From positions 372,001 through 436,000 of the forward strand of contig NZ_JASVWF010000004.1 in the NCBI RefSeq assembly GCF_030286555.1: 64,000 bases of DNA. The letters are read 5' to 3'. Shown in pieces: positions 1 through 7,915 of this stretch. The notes under the pieces were generated by a model that had not been told where the DNA came from, did no database searches, and saw nothing but the letters and a program-made list of their open reading frames with translations. Source of the stretch: Actinomycetospora termitidis. Its GTDB lineage: Bacteria > Actinomycetota > Actinomycetes > Mycobacteriales > Pseudonocardiaceae. The stretch's first letter is position 1, and each line of letters starts with the position of its first letter. A program made the translations under genes and the position numbers.

Positions 1-1398
1 CTCTACCTCACCGGCGAGGCCACCGCCGCGACCGACGTGTACGCGCTCGGCTGCGTGCTCCACGAGATGCTCTGCGGACGCCGCGCGTTCGCGGCGACCA
101 CGGCCCTGTCCGCCATGCACGCCCACGTGTTCGGGCCGGTGCCCGCCCCCAGCTCGGTTCGCCCGGACCTGGCGCGGTACGACCCCGTGATCGCCCGGGC
201 GCTCGCGAAGGACCCCGCCGAGCGGTACGCCTCGGCCTCGGAGCTGGCGCGTGCCGCACGGGATGCCCGCGCCGCGACCGCCGCACCGGAGCCGCCTCCT
301 GCGAGCCCGGCCCGGCGCCGCGGACCGCTCGTCGCCGCAGCCGCGCTGGTCCTGGTGGTGGCCGTCGTGACGGCGGTCGTGCTCGTCCGCCCGACCGGCG
401 GGACCGGCGACGGCCCCGCTGCCGCCGCGGGGCCACCGGTGAGCGGGGTCACGAACCTGCGTCCGCTCCCGGTGTCGTTCCGGAACGCGAGCGCGGTGAT
501 CGTGGCCGCCGACGGGGGGCGGGCGTACGTCTCGGACCTGCAGCGACGGGGTGTGGTCGTCGTCGACCTCGCGACCGGCCGGGAGGCGGACTTCCTCCCG
601 GCCCGGTTCGGGGCGTTCGCGATGGCGTTGAGCCCGGACGGACGCACCCTCGCCGTCGCGAACCAGGGCTTCGACGACGGGACCGGCTACGGCGTGACCC
701 TGGTCGACCTGCCCACCCGGGTCAGCACGAGCCTGGACCGGAGCGTGGAGCCGGGTCGCGTGCTCTTCACCCCGGACTCCCGGACGGTGTACGTGGGCGA
801 CCACGGCACCACGCAGGAGCCGGGGACCACCGTCTCCGCGCTCGACGTGGCGACCGGCGAGGTCGTCCGGACGATCCCGGTCGACGCCCGGCCCGACGGG
901 ATGGTGCTCTCCCCGGACCGGACCACGCTCTACGTGGCCAGCTCGGGCGGGATCGACGGCCCCACCAGCGGGACGATCGCCGTCATCCCGCTCGACGGCG
1001 GCCCGGTGACCGGGATCCCGACGCCCCGCAGTCCGTCGGCGATGGTGGGGCTCCCGGACGGCACGCTGCGGGTCGTGGTGCAGAACGACGACCCGGCCCG
1101 GGCGGGCGTCGACGTGATCGACCCGCGCAGCCGGACCGCACGCATCCGCACGGAGGCATCGCTGCGCGCGCCCTACGAGCTCGCCGGCACGCCCGACGGG
1201 CGGGTGCTCGCAGTCGCGCAGGACCGGCGGAGTCCCCCCGCGTCGAGCGCGCTCTCCCTCGTCGACGCCGTCTCCGGGGCCACCCGGAGCACGGTGCCCA
1301 CGCCGCCGGGCTCCGGGGGCGTCGCGATCACCCCGGACGGACGCCGGGTCCTCCTGCTCTCCGACACCACGCTCACGGTCGGCGACCTGACGATTTGA
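1..1398 (+). CDS. Ser/Thr protein kinase with extracellular beta-propeller (5' partial)
   Basis: The open frame runs in from before the window, so the N-lobe and catalytic loop are missing. The first residues (TDVYALGCVLHEMLCG) match kinase subdomain IX of PknB-like enzymes, and the rest of the C-lobe ends near residue 90. An Ala/Pro/Arg linker leads to one membrane helix at about residues 109-130. The remaining 320 residues contain repeated short blocks such as VVDLATG and LSPDGRTLAV, typical of YVTN/WD-like propeller blades, and would be outside the cell. The family phosphorylates Ser/Thr on cytoplasmic targets; the propeller is the likely sensor. The FHA-like gene 61 bases downstream is a plausible partner. 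Ligand and substrates cannot be read from the sequence. Confidence 0.9.
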   Translation, partial: LYLTGEATAATDVYALGCVLHEMLCGRRAFAATTALSAMHAHVFGPVPAPSSVRPDLARYDPVIARALAKDPAERYASASELARAARDARAATAAPEPPPASPARRRGPLVAAAALVLVVAVVTAVVLVRPTGGTGDGPAAAAGPPVSGVTNLRPLPVSFRNASAVIVAADGGRAYVSDLQRRGVVVVDLATGREADFLPARFGAFAMALSPDGRTLAVANQGFDDGTGYGVTLVDLPTRVSTSLDRSVEPGRVLFTPDSRTVYVGDHGTTQEPGTTVSALDVATGEVVRTIPVDARPDGMVLSPDRTTLYVASSGGIDGPTSGTIAVIPLDGGPVTGIPTPRSPSAMVGLPDGTLRVVVQNDDPARAGVDVIDPRSRTARIRTEASLRAPYELAGTPDGRVLAVAQDRRSPPASSALSLVDAVSGATRSTVPTPPGSGGVAITPDGRRVLLLSDTTLTVGDLTI

Positions 1399-1459
1399 CG
1401 ACCGGGAGTCGTGCCCTCCGGTCGCGCCGCGGACGACGTCACCGGGCAGGATCCGGCGG

Positions 1460-2296
1460 GTGGCCCCGACCTCCGTCCGCCGCGCGCTGACCCACCTGCC
1501 GCCCGGCGCCGACGCGCGGGTGCGCACCCCGGACGGGACGGACCCGGCGGACGTGCTCTACGTGGTCACCGGCGACGGCGGGGTGCGGGTCGACCCGGGA
1601 GCACGCGAGTTCCGGGAGCGCCCCGTGCTCATCGGTCGCAACCGGCCCGAGGTGGACGTCTACCTCGCTCCCGGTGACGCCGAGGTCGCCCGGGTTCAGG
1701 CCTCGCTGCTCTTCGACGGGGCCACGTGGCAGCTGACGAACCACGGCCCGCTCCCCTGCCGGCTACCTGCGCGCGAGGTCCGTGCCGGGGAGGTGGTCCC
1801 GATCGGCCGGGGGTACCTGACCGTCCACCTCGAGACCCGGATCGGCCGGCACTACCTCGTGGAGATCCGCGTGACCCGCGAGCGGGAGCCCCCGCCTCCC
1901 GCTCCCGTCGACGCGGACGACGAGGCCCGGCTCGAGACCGACGACGTCCGGGTCCGGCGCCGCGACCTCGCACCGGTCGACCGCCTCGTCCTGGTCGCAC
2001 TGGCCCGCCGCTACCTCGCCTTCGAGCCCGACCCCGCCCCGCTGCCGTGGGCGCAGGTCGCGGCCGAGCTGGACGAGGTCGCCCCGGACCGGCTCTGGAG
2101 CCGCCGGGTCGTCGAGAACCGGGTGCGCCGGATCCGGGAGGAGATGGCCGCGGAGGGCCTCGCCGGCCTGCGTGCCGAGGAGATCGCCCCGCCGCTCGGC
2201 AACCAGATCAACCACAACCTCATCCTGTGGCTGATGAACTCGCGCACGATCCGCCCCTCCGACCTGGCCGACCTGGGCTTCGTCGACGAGGACTGA
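1460..2296 (+). CDS. FHA-like domain protein
   Basis: 278 residues from a GTG start. Residues about 55-115 look like a forkhead-associated fold: the VLIGRN strand, a following acidic turn, then ASLLFDGATWQLTNHG. The usual SxxH signature for phosphothreonine contact reads ARVQ here, so phospho-binding may be weakened. The C-terminal 130 residues are charged and helical (RRVVENRVRRIREEMAAEGL) and resemble the winged-helix-like region seen after FHA domains in some actinobacterial kinase-linked proteins; this is a guess. It follows the kinase gene on the same strand and may be its substrate or docking partner. No membrane segment or signal peptide is visible. Confidence 0.7.
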   Translation: MAPTSVRRALTHLPPGADARVRTPDGTDPADVLYVVTGDGGVRVDPGAREFRERPVLIGRNRPEVDVYLAPGDAEVARVQASLLFDGATWQLTNHGPLPCRLPAREVRAGEVVPIGRGYLTVHLETRIGRHYLVEIRVTREREPPPPAPVDADDEARLETDDVRVRRRDLAPVDRLVLVALARRYLAFEPDPAPLPWAQVAAELDEVAPDRLWSRRVVENRVRRIREEMAAEGLAGLRAEEIAPPLGNQINHNLILWLMNSRTIRPSDLADLGFVDED

Positions 2297-2317
2297 CCAC
2301 CGCTCACGGGTGGCCGG

Positions 2318-2494
2318 TCACGCGGTCCTCCGCACGAGCTCCGGGTGCCTCCGGGCGAAGGCCGACGGGGTCCCGAGCAGGACCGACCGCGTCAGGCACC
2401 GCGGGCAGTGCGTGTGGTCCGACGCTCCCCCGGGCGGCCGGTCCCGCTCGAAGTAGCCGCAGCCCGGGCAGCGGTAGGCGTCGACGGCCGTCAC
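2318..2494 (-). CDS. Zinc-ribbon mini-protein (58 aa)
   Basis: A short frame starting with GTG that overlaps the TGA of the upstream NTF2-like gene by four bases (GTGA), which supports real translation by coupling. The product has two knuckles, CPGC at residues 9-12 and CPRC at residues 30-33, spaced as in a small rubredoxin-like or zinc-ribbon fold, with aromatic residues after the first knuckle. The tail is basic (ARRHPELVRRTA). Family unknown; likely roles are metal-dependent protein or nucleic acid contact. It ends 21 bases from the converging FHA-like gene. Confidence rests on the paired Cys motifs and the overlap; no homologue is named. Confidence 0.6.
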   Translation of the reverse strand: MTAVDAYRCPGCGYFERDRPPGGASDHTHCPRCLTRSVLLGTPSAFARRHPELVRRTA

Positions 2495-2946
2495 GAGTCC
2501 CCCGCCCGCACGGTGGTGTCCTCGCCGGCCGCGGCGGCGAGCAGCTTGGCGGTGTCGAGGAAGTGCCGCACCGAGGTGATCGCCCCGGCCTTATCGAACG
2601 TCCACAGGTGGAGCTGTTCGTCGCGGTACCTGCCCCCACCCGGCAGGGTGTAGGCCAGCGCCACCCGGCAGACGACCCGGTCGCCGTCGGCGATCACGTC
2701 GCGGAGTTCCAGCATCGAGAACTCGTTCCGCCCCATCGCGTCGAAGAACGGGCCGAGGTTCGACCGCCCGGAGAACGGACGGTAGAAGGCGGGGCCGCCG
2801 GGACGCTGGGCGAAATTGTCCTCCCAGTCGCTCTCCCAGGCGACGTCCTCGGACAGCATCGCGAGCAGGCCGGGAATGTCGCCGGCGCCGAACACCTCGT
2901 ACACCCGGCGGGCGGTGTCGGCATTCGTGCGAGTGGGTGCGCTCAT
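2491..2946 (-). CDS. SnoaL/NTF2-like domain protein
   Basis: 151 residues with the cone-shaped NTF2-like pattern: an N-terminal helix (ARRVYEVFGAGDIPGLLAML), then SEDVAWESDW, an FFDAMG loop and alternating strands ending in VRHFLDTAKLL. Family members include polyketide cyclases, ketosteroid isomerases and many small-molecule-binding proteins, so the reaction cannot be assigned. The start overlaps the end of the membrane protein gene by four bases (ATGA), and its end overlaps the zinc-ribbon gene by four bases. The three genes therefore form one coupled minus-strand operon. Start ATG at 2946 is fixed by the overlap. Confidence 0.85.
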   Translation of the reverse strand: MSAPTRTNADTARRVYEVFGAGDIPGLLAMLSEDVAWESDWEDNFAQRPGGPAFYRPFSGRSNLGPFFDAMGRNEFSMLELRDVIADGDRVVCRVALAYTLPGGGRYRDEQLHLWTFDKAGAITSVRHFLDTAKLLAAAAGEDTTVRAGDS

Positions 2947-3545
2947 GATCGGTGAATCCCTTCGGGAAGTGGTGTCTCGTCGGTGCGTGTGCTCGCGAGG
3001 GCGGCGCCGAACGCCAGCCAGGTCAGGCCGTAGCCGGCGATCGCGACGAAGTTCGGGGCTCCGGACACGGCGAAGACCGGGATGAGGACCAGGACGGGGT
3101 ACAGCCCGCAGACCAGGGGCGTCACGCGGCCCGGGCCGGTCCAGCGGTGCCCCCACAGGACGGCGATGCCCAGCACGACCATGCCCACGGCCTGGAGGAC
3201 CTGGCCGACCGGGAAGATCGGGGAATCGCTGCGGGAGCCGTCGAGGAACGCGAGGACGTGCGCCACGACGAAGACGAGCGTGCCCAGCAGCGCGACGACG
3301 GCGCCGGTCGTGGCGAGGGGTCCCGGGCCCGCGAGCCGGGCCCGCGCCGTCTCCAGGACGCCCGCGCCGGTCAGCACGATCCCGAGCGCGGCCAGGCCCA
3401 TCCACGGGTCGATGCCGGGCACGGGTGGGCCGACCGCGGAGCCGATCTCGGTCACCGCGAGCACGGTGAGCAGTGCCGCGCCCACCATGCAGAGGCCGCC
3501 GGCGGACCGGTGGGTGGTTCTCGGTGTCTGCGCGCGTGTCGTCAT
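2943..3545 (-). CDS. DUF998-like multi-pass membrane protein
   Basis: About 200 residues with six hydrophobic segments (for example AGGLCMVGAALLTVLAVTEI, TTGAVVALLGTLVFVVAHVL and VGMVVLGIAVLWG). The layout and a conserved-looking SDSPIFPVGQ loop after helix three fit the DUF998 type of integral membrane proteins, whose function is not known. An ATG at 3545 with GAGGAG five bases ahead is preferred over the GTG at 3551, which would overlap that ribosome-binding site. It leads the three-gene minus operon with the NTF2-like and zinc-ribbon genes and is divergent from the sensor-kinase operon at 3715, sharing about 170 bases of promoter region. Confidence 0.75.
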   Translation of the reverse strand: MTTRAQTPRTTHRSAGGLCMVGAALLTVLAVTEIGSAVGPPVPGIDPWMGLAALGIVLTGAGVLETARARLAGPGPLATTGAVVALLGTLVFVVAHVLAFLDGSRSDSPIFPVGQVLQAVGMVVLGIAVLWGHRWTGPGRVTPLVCGLYPVLVLIPVFAVSGAPNFVAIAGYGLTWLAFGAALASTRTDETPLPEGIHRS

Positions 3546-3652
3546 CGGCACTCCTCGTCCCGTCGTCCTGCGGAATGTGTCGGCGAGAAGTGTCGGGAAC
3601 GGCGCGACCGGTCACGAGGGTGTCGACCGGCGGGTGCCCGAGGATGCAGGCA

Positions 3653-3668
3653 CCCCCGGAATCGGGGG
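3653..3668. promoter_or_regulatory. Short GC palindrome in divergent promoter region
   Basis: CCCCCG, four bases, CGGGGG, followed by GGTTTCTCCCC. It lies between the membrane-protein operon and the sensor-kinase operon, about 50 bases before the kinase start. It could be an operator or a weak hairpin; nothing else supports a role. Confidence 0.25.
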
Positions 3669-3714
3669 GTTTCTCCCCTTCGCAGCGCCGGGACCGTGCC
3701 GAAGAATCCGCGGA

Positions 3715-5835
3715 ATGGTCGGCGCGATCGGGCGGGAGCGCAGTGACGACGTCGCGCGTCGCGTCGTGATCGCGCTCTCGGTCCTGGGGTCGATCTGCGC
3801 CCTCGTCGTCGTCGTGCTGATCGTGATCCCGGGTGGAGCGTCCTTCGAGGACACCGACGGCGTGTGGCAGGTGGCGTACCTGGCGTTCCTCGTCGCCGGG
3901 TCGGTCATCGGCGTCCACCGGCCGCGGCACCGGGTCGGGTGGGCGTTCCTGGCGCTCGGCCTCGGCACCCTCGTCCCGAGCGCGATCGTCGCGATCCGGC
4001 TCGGGCTCGTGGGGCGGACGGTGTCCTGGTCGAGCGGGGTGGCGGCCGCTCTGGAGACCGCGGCGGTCTCCGGCCTGCTCACGACGGTGCTGCTGATCTT
4101 CCCGACCGGGCACCTCCTGTCCCGGCGATGGCGGTGGGCCGTCCGGCTCGCGGCGGTGACCGCCCTGCTGGGTGCGTCGGCGGGCTTCGTGACCGGCCGG
4201 TTCGGCGGGCACGACACCGGCGTGCCGCCCGGGAACCTCGCACCGCTCGACGGTGACCTGCGCGGCCTCGGCGACGTGCTGGAGGCCGTCTTCTCGCCGC
4301 TGATGATCGTCTGCTTCCTCCTCGGCTGTCTCTCGCAGGTCCTGCGCTACCGCTGCGCCGGCGCCGACGAACGGCATCAGCTCCGCTGGCTCGCCGCGGC
4401 CGCGGCCGCCCTGCTCGGCACGCTCGTCGTCGGGATCGTCGTCACGGGGTCCCCGGTCGCCGAGGGCGTGTTCGCCTTCGTGACGGCCGGGGTGTTCGTC
4501 CTGATCCCGCTCGGCGCCTGTGTCGCGGTGCTGCGCTACCGGCTCTACGACATCGACGTCGTGCTCTCGAAGGCCGTGGTGTTCGGTGGCCTCGCCGCGC
4601 TCGTGACCGCGCTCTACGTCGTCGTCGTGGGTGGCGTCGGCGCCGTCGTCGGCCGGTCCGGGACGACCCTGCCGCTCTCGATCGCGGTGACGGTGATCGT
4701 CGCGCTCGCGGTGGAGCCCCTGCGGGCCCGGCTGGAGCGGCTCGCGGACCACGTGGTCCACGGACGGCGGGCCGATCCGGCCGACGTCCTCACCGAGCTC
4801 AACGCCGGTCTGGCGGCCACCGCGGACGATCGCGGCCCGGCCCGTCTGGCCCGGTTGCTCGCGGACGGCACGGGCGCGGTGGCGGTGGTGCTGTGGATCC
4901 GGGTCGGCGCGGAGTTCCGTCCCTGGGCGCACGGCTCGACCGACGAGGACGACACCCCGGCGGCGGTCGCCGACCCCGACGAGATCGAGGCCGACCTCGT
5001 CGTCCGCGTCCCCGAGGGCGACGAGCCGCTCGGCGCCCTGTCGCTCGTGAAGGCACGCGGCGAGTCGGTGAGCGCCGCCGACCGGCGGCTGGTCCGCGGC
5101 GCCGCCGCGGGTGCGGCGCTCCTGCTCGGACACCGCCGCCTGCAGATCGAGCTGCAGGAGCGGGCCCGGGAGCTGGCGGCCTCCCGCGTCCGGCTCGTCG
5201 CCGCCCAGGACGCGGAGCGACGCAGCCGCGAGCGCGACCTCCACGACGGCGCCCAGCAGCGCATCGTCGTCCTGCGGCTCCTCCTGGGCATCGGTGCTGA
5301 CGCCGCGCGCGCCGAGTCCGTTCCCGACCTCGCCGCGGACCTCGACGCGGTCTCCGCGGACGTCCAGCACGTCCTGGAGGCGGTGCGGACGATCGCCCGC
5401 GGCCTCCACCCGCCCCTGCTCGCGACCGAGGGGCTGCTCGCGGCCCTGCGCAGCGCCGCGCGTCTGGCCCCCGTGCCGATCGCCCTGGACGTGGCGGTGG
5501 CCGGACGGTTCCCGACCGACGTCGAGACGACGGTCTACCTGGGGGTCCTCGGCTCGGTGGCCCACCTGTCGGGCACGGCGCGGGACCGGCTCGACGTCGT
5601 CGTCCGCACCGACGACGACGGGCTGGTCTTCCGCGTCAGCGGCGCGACCGACGCGCCGGGCGACGGGGACCGGGAGGACACGGCGGACCTCGCCCTCGTC
5701 CGGGACCGGCTGGACGTCCTCGAGGGCGACCTGTGCGTGGAGACCCGCGGCGCCGTCACGACCCTGACCGGCCGGGTGCCCACGCACCGGACCGACGCGA
5801 CGAGGGCCGCCGCACTGGCGGGTGCCGCGTCGTGA
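3715..5835 (+). CDS. Membrane sensor kinase subunit A: phosphoacceptor His present, ATPase degenerate
   Basis: 706 residues. The first 340 residues hold about eight to ten membrane helices, then a GAF-like region (about 365-475), a coiled linker, and a HisKA_3 dimerisation domain with RERDLHDGAQQR, His510 being the phosphoacceptor. The expected HATPase region follows, but its N box reads VLGSVAHLSG with no Asn, the G1 box reads VSGATDAPGD instead of DDGxG, and the G2 region reads TADLALVRDR without the GTGL pattern. It therefore looks unable to bind ATP on its own. The stop overlaps the start of the next gene by four bases (GTGA), whose product has the opposite defects. ATG at 3715 is the first start before the membrane helices. 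Inference: one half of a split histidine kinase. Confidence 0.88.
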   Translation: MVGAIGRERSDDVARRVVIALSVLGSICALVVVVLIVIPGGASFEDTDGVWQVAYLAFLVAGSVIGVHRPRHRVGWAFLALGLGTLVPSAIVAIRLGLVGRTVSWSSGVAAALETAAVSGLLTTVLLIFPTGHLLSRRWRWAVRLAAVTALLGASAGFVTGRFGGHDTGVPPGNLAPLDGDLRGLGDVLEAVFSPLMIVCFLLGCLSQVLRYRCAGADERHQLRWLAAAAAALLGTLVVGIVVTGSPVAEGVFAFVTAGVFVLIPLGACVAVLRYRLYDIDVVLSKAVVFGGLAALVTALYVVVVGGVGAVVGRSGTTLPLSIAVTVIVALAVEPLRARLERLADHVVHGRRADPADVLTELNAGLAATADDRGPARLARLLADGTGAVAVVLWIRVGAEFRPWAHGSTDEDDTPAAVADPDEIEADLVVRVPEGDEPLGALSLVKARGESVSAADRRLVRGAAAGAALLLGHRRLQIELQERARELAASRVRLVAAQDAERRSRERDLHDGAQQRIVVLRLLLGIGADAARAESVPDLAADLDAVSADVQHVLEAVRTIARGLHPPLLATEGLLAALRSAARLAPVPIALDVAVAGRFPTDVETTVYLGVLGSVAHLSGTARDRLDVVVRTDDDGLVFRVSGATDAPGDGDREDTADLALVRDRLDVLEGDLCVETRGAVTTLTGRVPTHRTDATRAAALAGAAS

Positions 5836-7124
5836 GGTCGCTGGTGGCGACCCGGGCGCTGGCCGGGGCGATCCTCGCGGTGGTCGTGATCGGGGTGTAC
5901 GTCGCCGCCCTCGCGATCGCCGCGCTGGTCGGTGGCGAGGCGGCGACGCGGCTCCCGGTGCTCGTCGCGGGCACCGTCGGGGTGGCACTGATCGTGCCGC
6001 GGCTCCGGGGGTGGGCCGGCCGGCTGGCCGCGGAGGTCGTCCTCGGCCGCCGCGCGGCCCCGCACGAGGTGCTGGGCGCGCTCCCGCCCGCTCCCGGTGC
6101 GGCGCTCCCCCTCGACCGCGTCGCCGAGCGGCTCGCCGCGGGCACCGGCGCCGCCGGCGTCACGGTGTGGGCCGGGGACGGGGACACGCTGCGCCCCGTG
6201 GCGTGCTGGCCCGTGCCCCCGGCGACCGTCGCCGGCGAGCCGGCGGAGGGCGTCTCCCGTCGGGTGCCGGTCGTCCACGACGGCGAGGTCCTCGGTGCCC
6301 TGTCGATCACGAAGAGCCGGGCCCGCGGCATCGGTCCCGCGGATGAACGCCTGCTGCGGGCGGTCGCGGGCGGGCTCGGGCTCGCACTGCGCACGAACCT
6401 GCTCACCGCCGACCTCGCCCGGCAGGTCCGTGCGCTCGAGGCCTCCCGCCGTCGGCTCGCGGAGAGCGGTGACCAGGTGCGGCGCCTGCTCGGCCGCGAC
6501 GTGCGGGTCCGCGCTGCGGAGCCCCTGACGGCGGTGCGGGAGCGGCTCGACGACCTCGGCCGGCGGGCCGCCCTGCGCGGCGCCCCTCGGACGGCGGCGC
6601 TCGTCGCCCGGACCGCCGCGGACACCGCGACGGCGCTCGCGGCGCTCGGGGACTTCGCGCGCGGGGTCCACCCGCCGGTGCTCGACGCGGACGGGCTGGC
6701 TCCGGCCCTCCGGGACGCGGCCGCCGTCGCGCCGGTGCCGGTCGTGATCCACGGCCCGGCGCCGGGACGCCGCGATCCGGCGCAGGAGAGCGCGTTGTAC
6801 TTCGGGGTCCTCGAGGCCCTCCAGAACGTCACGAAGCACGCCGGGGCCGCGCGCGTCGACGTCCGGCTGCTCGAGCGGGCGGACGCCCTCGAGGTCGTGG
6901 TCGCCGACGACGGGCGCGGCCTCGCCCCCGGCGCCCACCACCGCGGGACCGGGTTGGCCGGCATCGAGGACCGGCTCGCCGCGGTCGGTGGCGGCCTCCG
7001 CGTGGAGTCGGGCCCGGGCGGGGGCACCGTCCTGACGATGCGGGTGCCGTCACCCGCCGCGTGCCCTCAACCGCCGGCGCCGGACGACTCGGCCAGGAAG
7101 AGCAGCGCGGCCCGGACCCGGTGA
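5832..7124 (+). CDS. Membrane sensor kinase subunit B: ATPase intact, phosphoacceptor His replaced by Arg
   Basis: 430 residues, GTG start overlapping the stop of subunit A. Two N-terminal membrane helices (residues 1-60) are followed by a GAF-like region that parallels subunit A. In the HisKA_3 position the sequence aligns without gaps to subunit A: RDVRVRAAEPL against RDLHDGAQQRI, so the acceptor His is Arg225. The catalytic domain is complete: N box EALQNVTKHAG (Asn332), G1 box ADDGRG (Asp359-Asp360) and G2 GTGLAGIEDRL. The protein should bind ATP but cannot autophosphorylate at the usual site. Expected to pair with subunit A and phosphorylate its His510. The 3' end overlaps the converging response-regulator gene by 58 bases. 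Confidence 0.88.
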   Translation: MRSLVATRALAGAILAVVVIGVYVAALAIAALVGGEAATRLPVLVAGTVGVALIVPRLRGWAGRLAAEVVLGRRAAPHEVLGALPPAPGAALPLDRVAERLAAGTGAAGVTVWAGDGDTLRPVACWPVPPATVAGEPAEGVSRRVPVVHDGEVLGALSITKSRARGIGPADERLLRAVAGGLGLALRTNLLTADLARQVRALEASRRRLAESGDQVRRLLGRDVRVRAAEPLTAVRERLDDLGRRAALRGAPRTAALVARTAADTATALAALGDFARGVHPPVLDADGLAPALRDAAAVAPVPVVIHGPAPGRRDPAQESALYFGVLEALQNVTKHAGAARVDVRLLERADALEVVVADDGRGLAPGAHHRGTGLAGIEDRLAAVGGGLRVESGPGGGTVLTMRVPSPAACPQPPAPDDSARKSSAARTR

Positions 7125-7744
7125 TGGCTACCGGGGTCCGCGGCCAGGCCCAGCTTCGCGAAGATCGCGTTGATGTGCTTCTCCACCGCGCGCACCGTGA
7201 GGACCAGCGCCTCCGCGATCGCGGCGTTGTTGCGGCCCTGCGCGATCCCGGCCAGCACCGCGAGCTCGCGCTCGGTCAGGCGCGAGAGCGGCCCGTCCCC
7301 GCCCCGCCGGCGGGCCGCCACCAGTTCCTCGACGACCCGCGGGTCGACCACCGACCCGCCGGCCGCGACCTCGCGCATCGCCGCGACGACCTGCTCCACG
7401 TCGGACACCCGTTCCTTGAGCAGGTAGGCGCGGCGTCGGGATCCGTCCTCGAACAACTGCGAGGCGTAGTCCGGCTCGACGTACTGGCTCAGCACGACGA
7501 CCCCGAGGTCCGGGTGGGACGACCGGAACCGTCGCGCGGCCCGGAGGCCCTCGTCCGTGCCGGTGGGCGGCATCCGGATGTCGGTCAGGACGACGTCCGG
7601 CGGGTCCGCCGCGACCGCGTCGAGCAGCGTCGGCAGGTCCTCGCAGACCGCGACCAGCTCGAGTTCCGGGCGCGCCTGCACCAGGAGCGTGAGGCCCTCG
7701 CGCAGGAGAACGCCGTCCTCGGCGATCACCACCCGCAGCGGCAT
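7067..7744 (-). CDS. NarL/LuxR-family response regulator
   Basis: 225 residues from the ATG at 7744. The receiver domain keeps the acidic pair (AEDG), the phosphoacceptor Asp in LTDIRMPP, the Ser/Thr switch (VVLSQY) and Lys (LLKERV). The C-terminal LuxR-type helix-turn-helix is clear: LTERELAVLAGIAQGRNNAAIA, then VEKHINAIFAKLGL. It faces the two-subunit sensor kinase and overlaps its 3' end, so it is the likely output of that system, though on the opposite strand. A longer form from 7768 is possible. DNA targets are unknown. Confidence 0.93.
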   Translation of the reverse strand: MPLRVVIAEDGVLLREGLTLLVQARPELELVAVCEDLPTLLDAVAADPPDVVLTDIRMPPTGTDEGLRAARRFRSSHPDLGVVVLSQYVEPDYASQLFEDGSRRRAYLLKERVSDVEQVVAAMREVAAGGSVVDPRVVEELVAARRRGGDGPLSRLTERELAVLAGIAQGRNNAAIAEALVLTVRAVEKHINAIFAKLGLAADPGSHHRVRAALLFLAESSGAGG

Positions 7745-7787
7745 GCCGTCACGGTAGTGGAGCGCCACTCCGGTCTCCCCCGGTTCC

Positions 7788-7837
7788 GAGCGAAGGGCCC
7801 CCTCGGTCGGATAGACGGGCCGTGGGCGCCCTTCGCC
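7788..7837. repeat. Degenerate first copy of hairpin repeat
   Basis: Shares the left arm GAGCGAAGGGC and the loop ATAGA with the perfect hairpin at 7853-7903, 65 bases apart. Its inner stem differs on both arms (CCC with GGG, CGG with CCG) yet still pairs, so structure seems retained while sequence drifted. Outer arms are at 7790-7798 and 7828-7836. Confidence 0.6.
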
Positions 7838-7852
7838 AACCCGGCCCCCGCG

Positions 7853-7903
7853 GAGCGAAGGGCACCTTCGGTCGAATAGATCGACCGAAGGTGCCCTTCG
7901 CTC
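7853..7903. terminator. Perfect 23-bp hairpin, likely terminator
   Basis: Arms 7853-7875 and 7881-7903 are exact inverted complements with loop ATAGA. It sits 12 bases after the stop of the minus-strand membrane protein gene (7916-8413), a good place for a rho-independent-like stop; there is no U-tract, which is usual in high-GC actinomycetes. The length and perfection, and the near copy next to it, also fit a dispersed intergenic repeat family. Confidence 0.65.
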
Positions 7904-7915
7904 AACAACGGGTGG

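Noticed and set aside
1726-2955. 409-residue plus-strand frame
   Set aside because: It is a shadow of the FHA-like gene and the minus-strand genes, rich in Arg and Pro, with no domain.
2491-5988. 1,165-residue open frame on the minus strand
   Set aside because: Only its last 151 codons are a plausible protein. The rest lies antisense to the sensor kinase gene and is Arg/Asp/His-rich low-complexity, the usual by-product of high GC.
7853-7903. Insertion-sequence end or phage attachment site
   Set aside because: A perfect hairpin with a five-base loop and no transposase, integrase or target duplication nearby fits a terminator or dispersed hairpin better.
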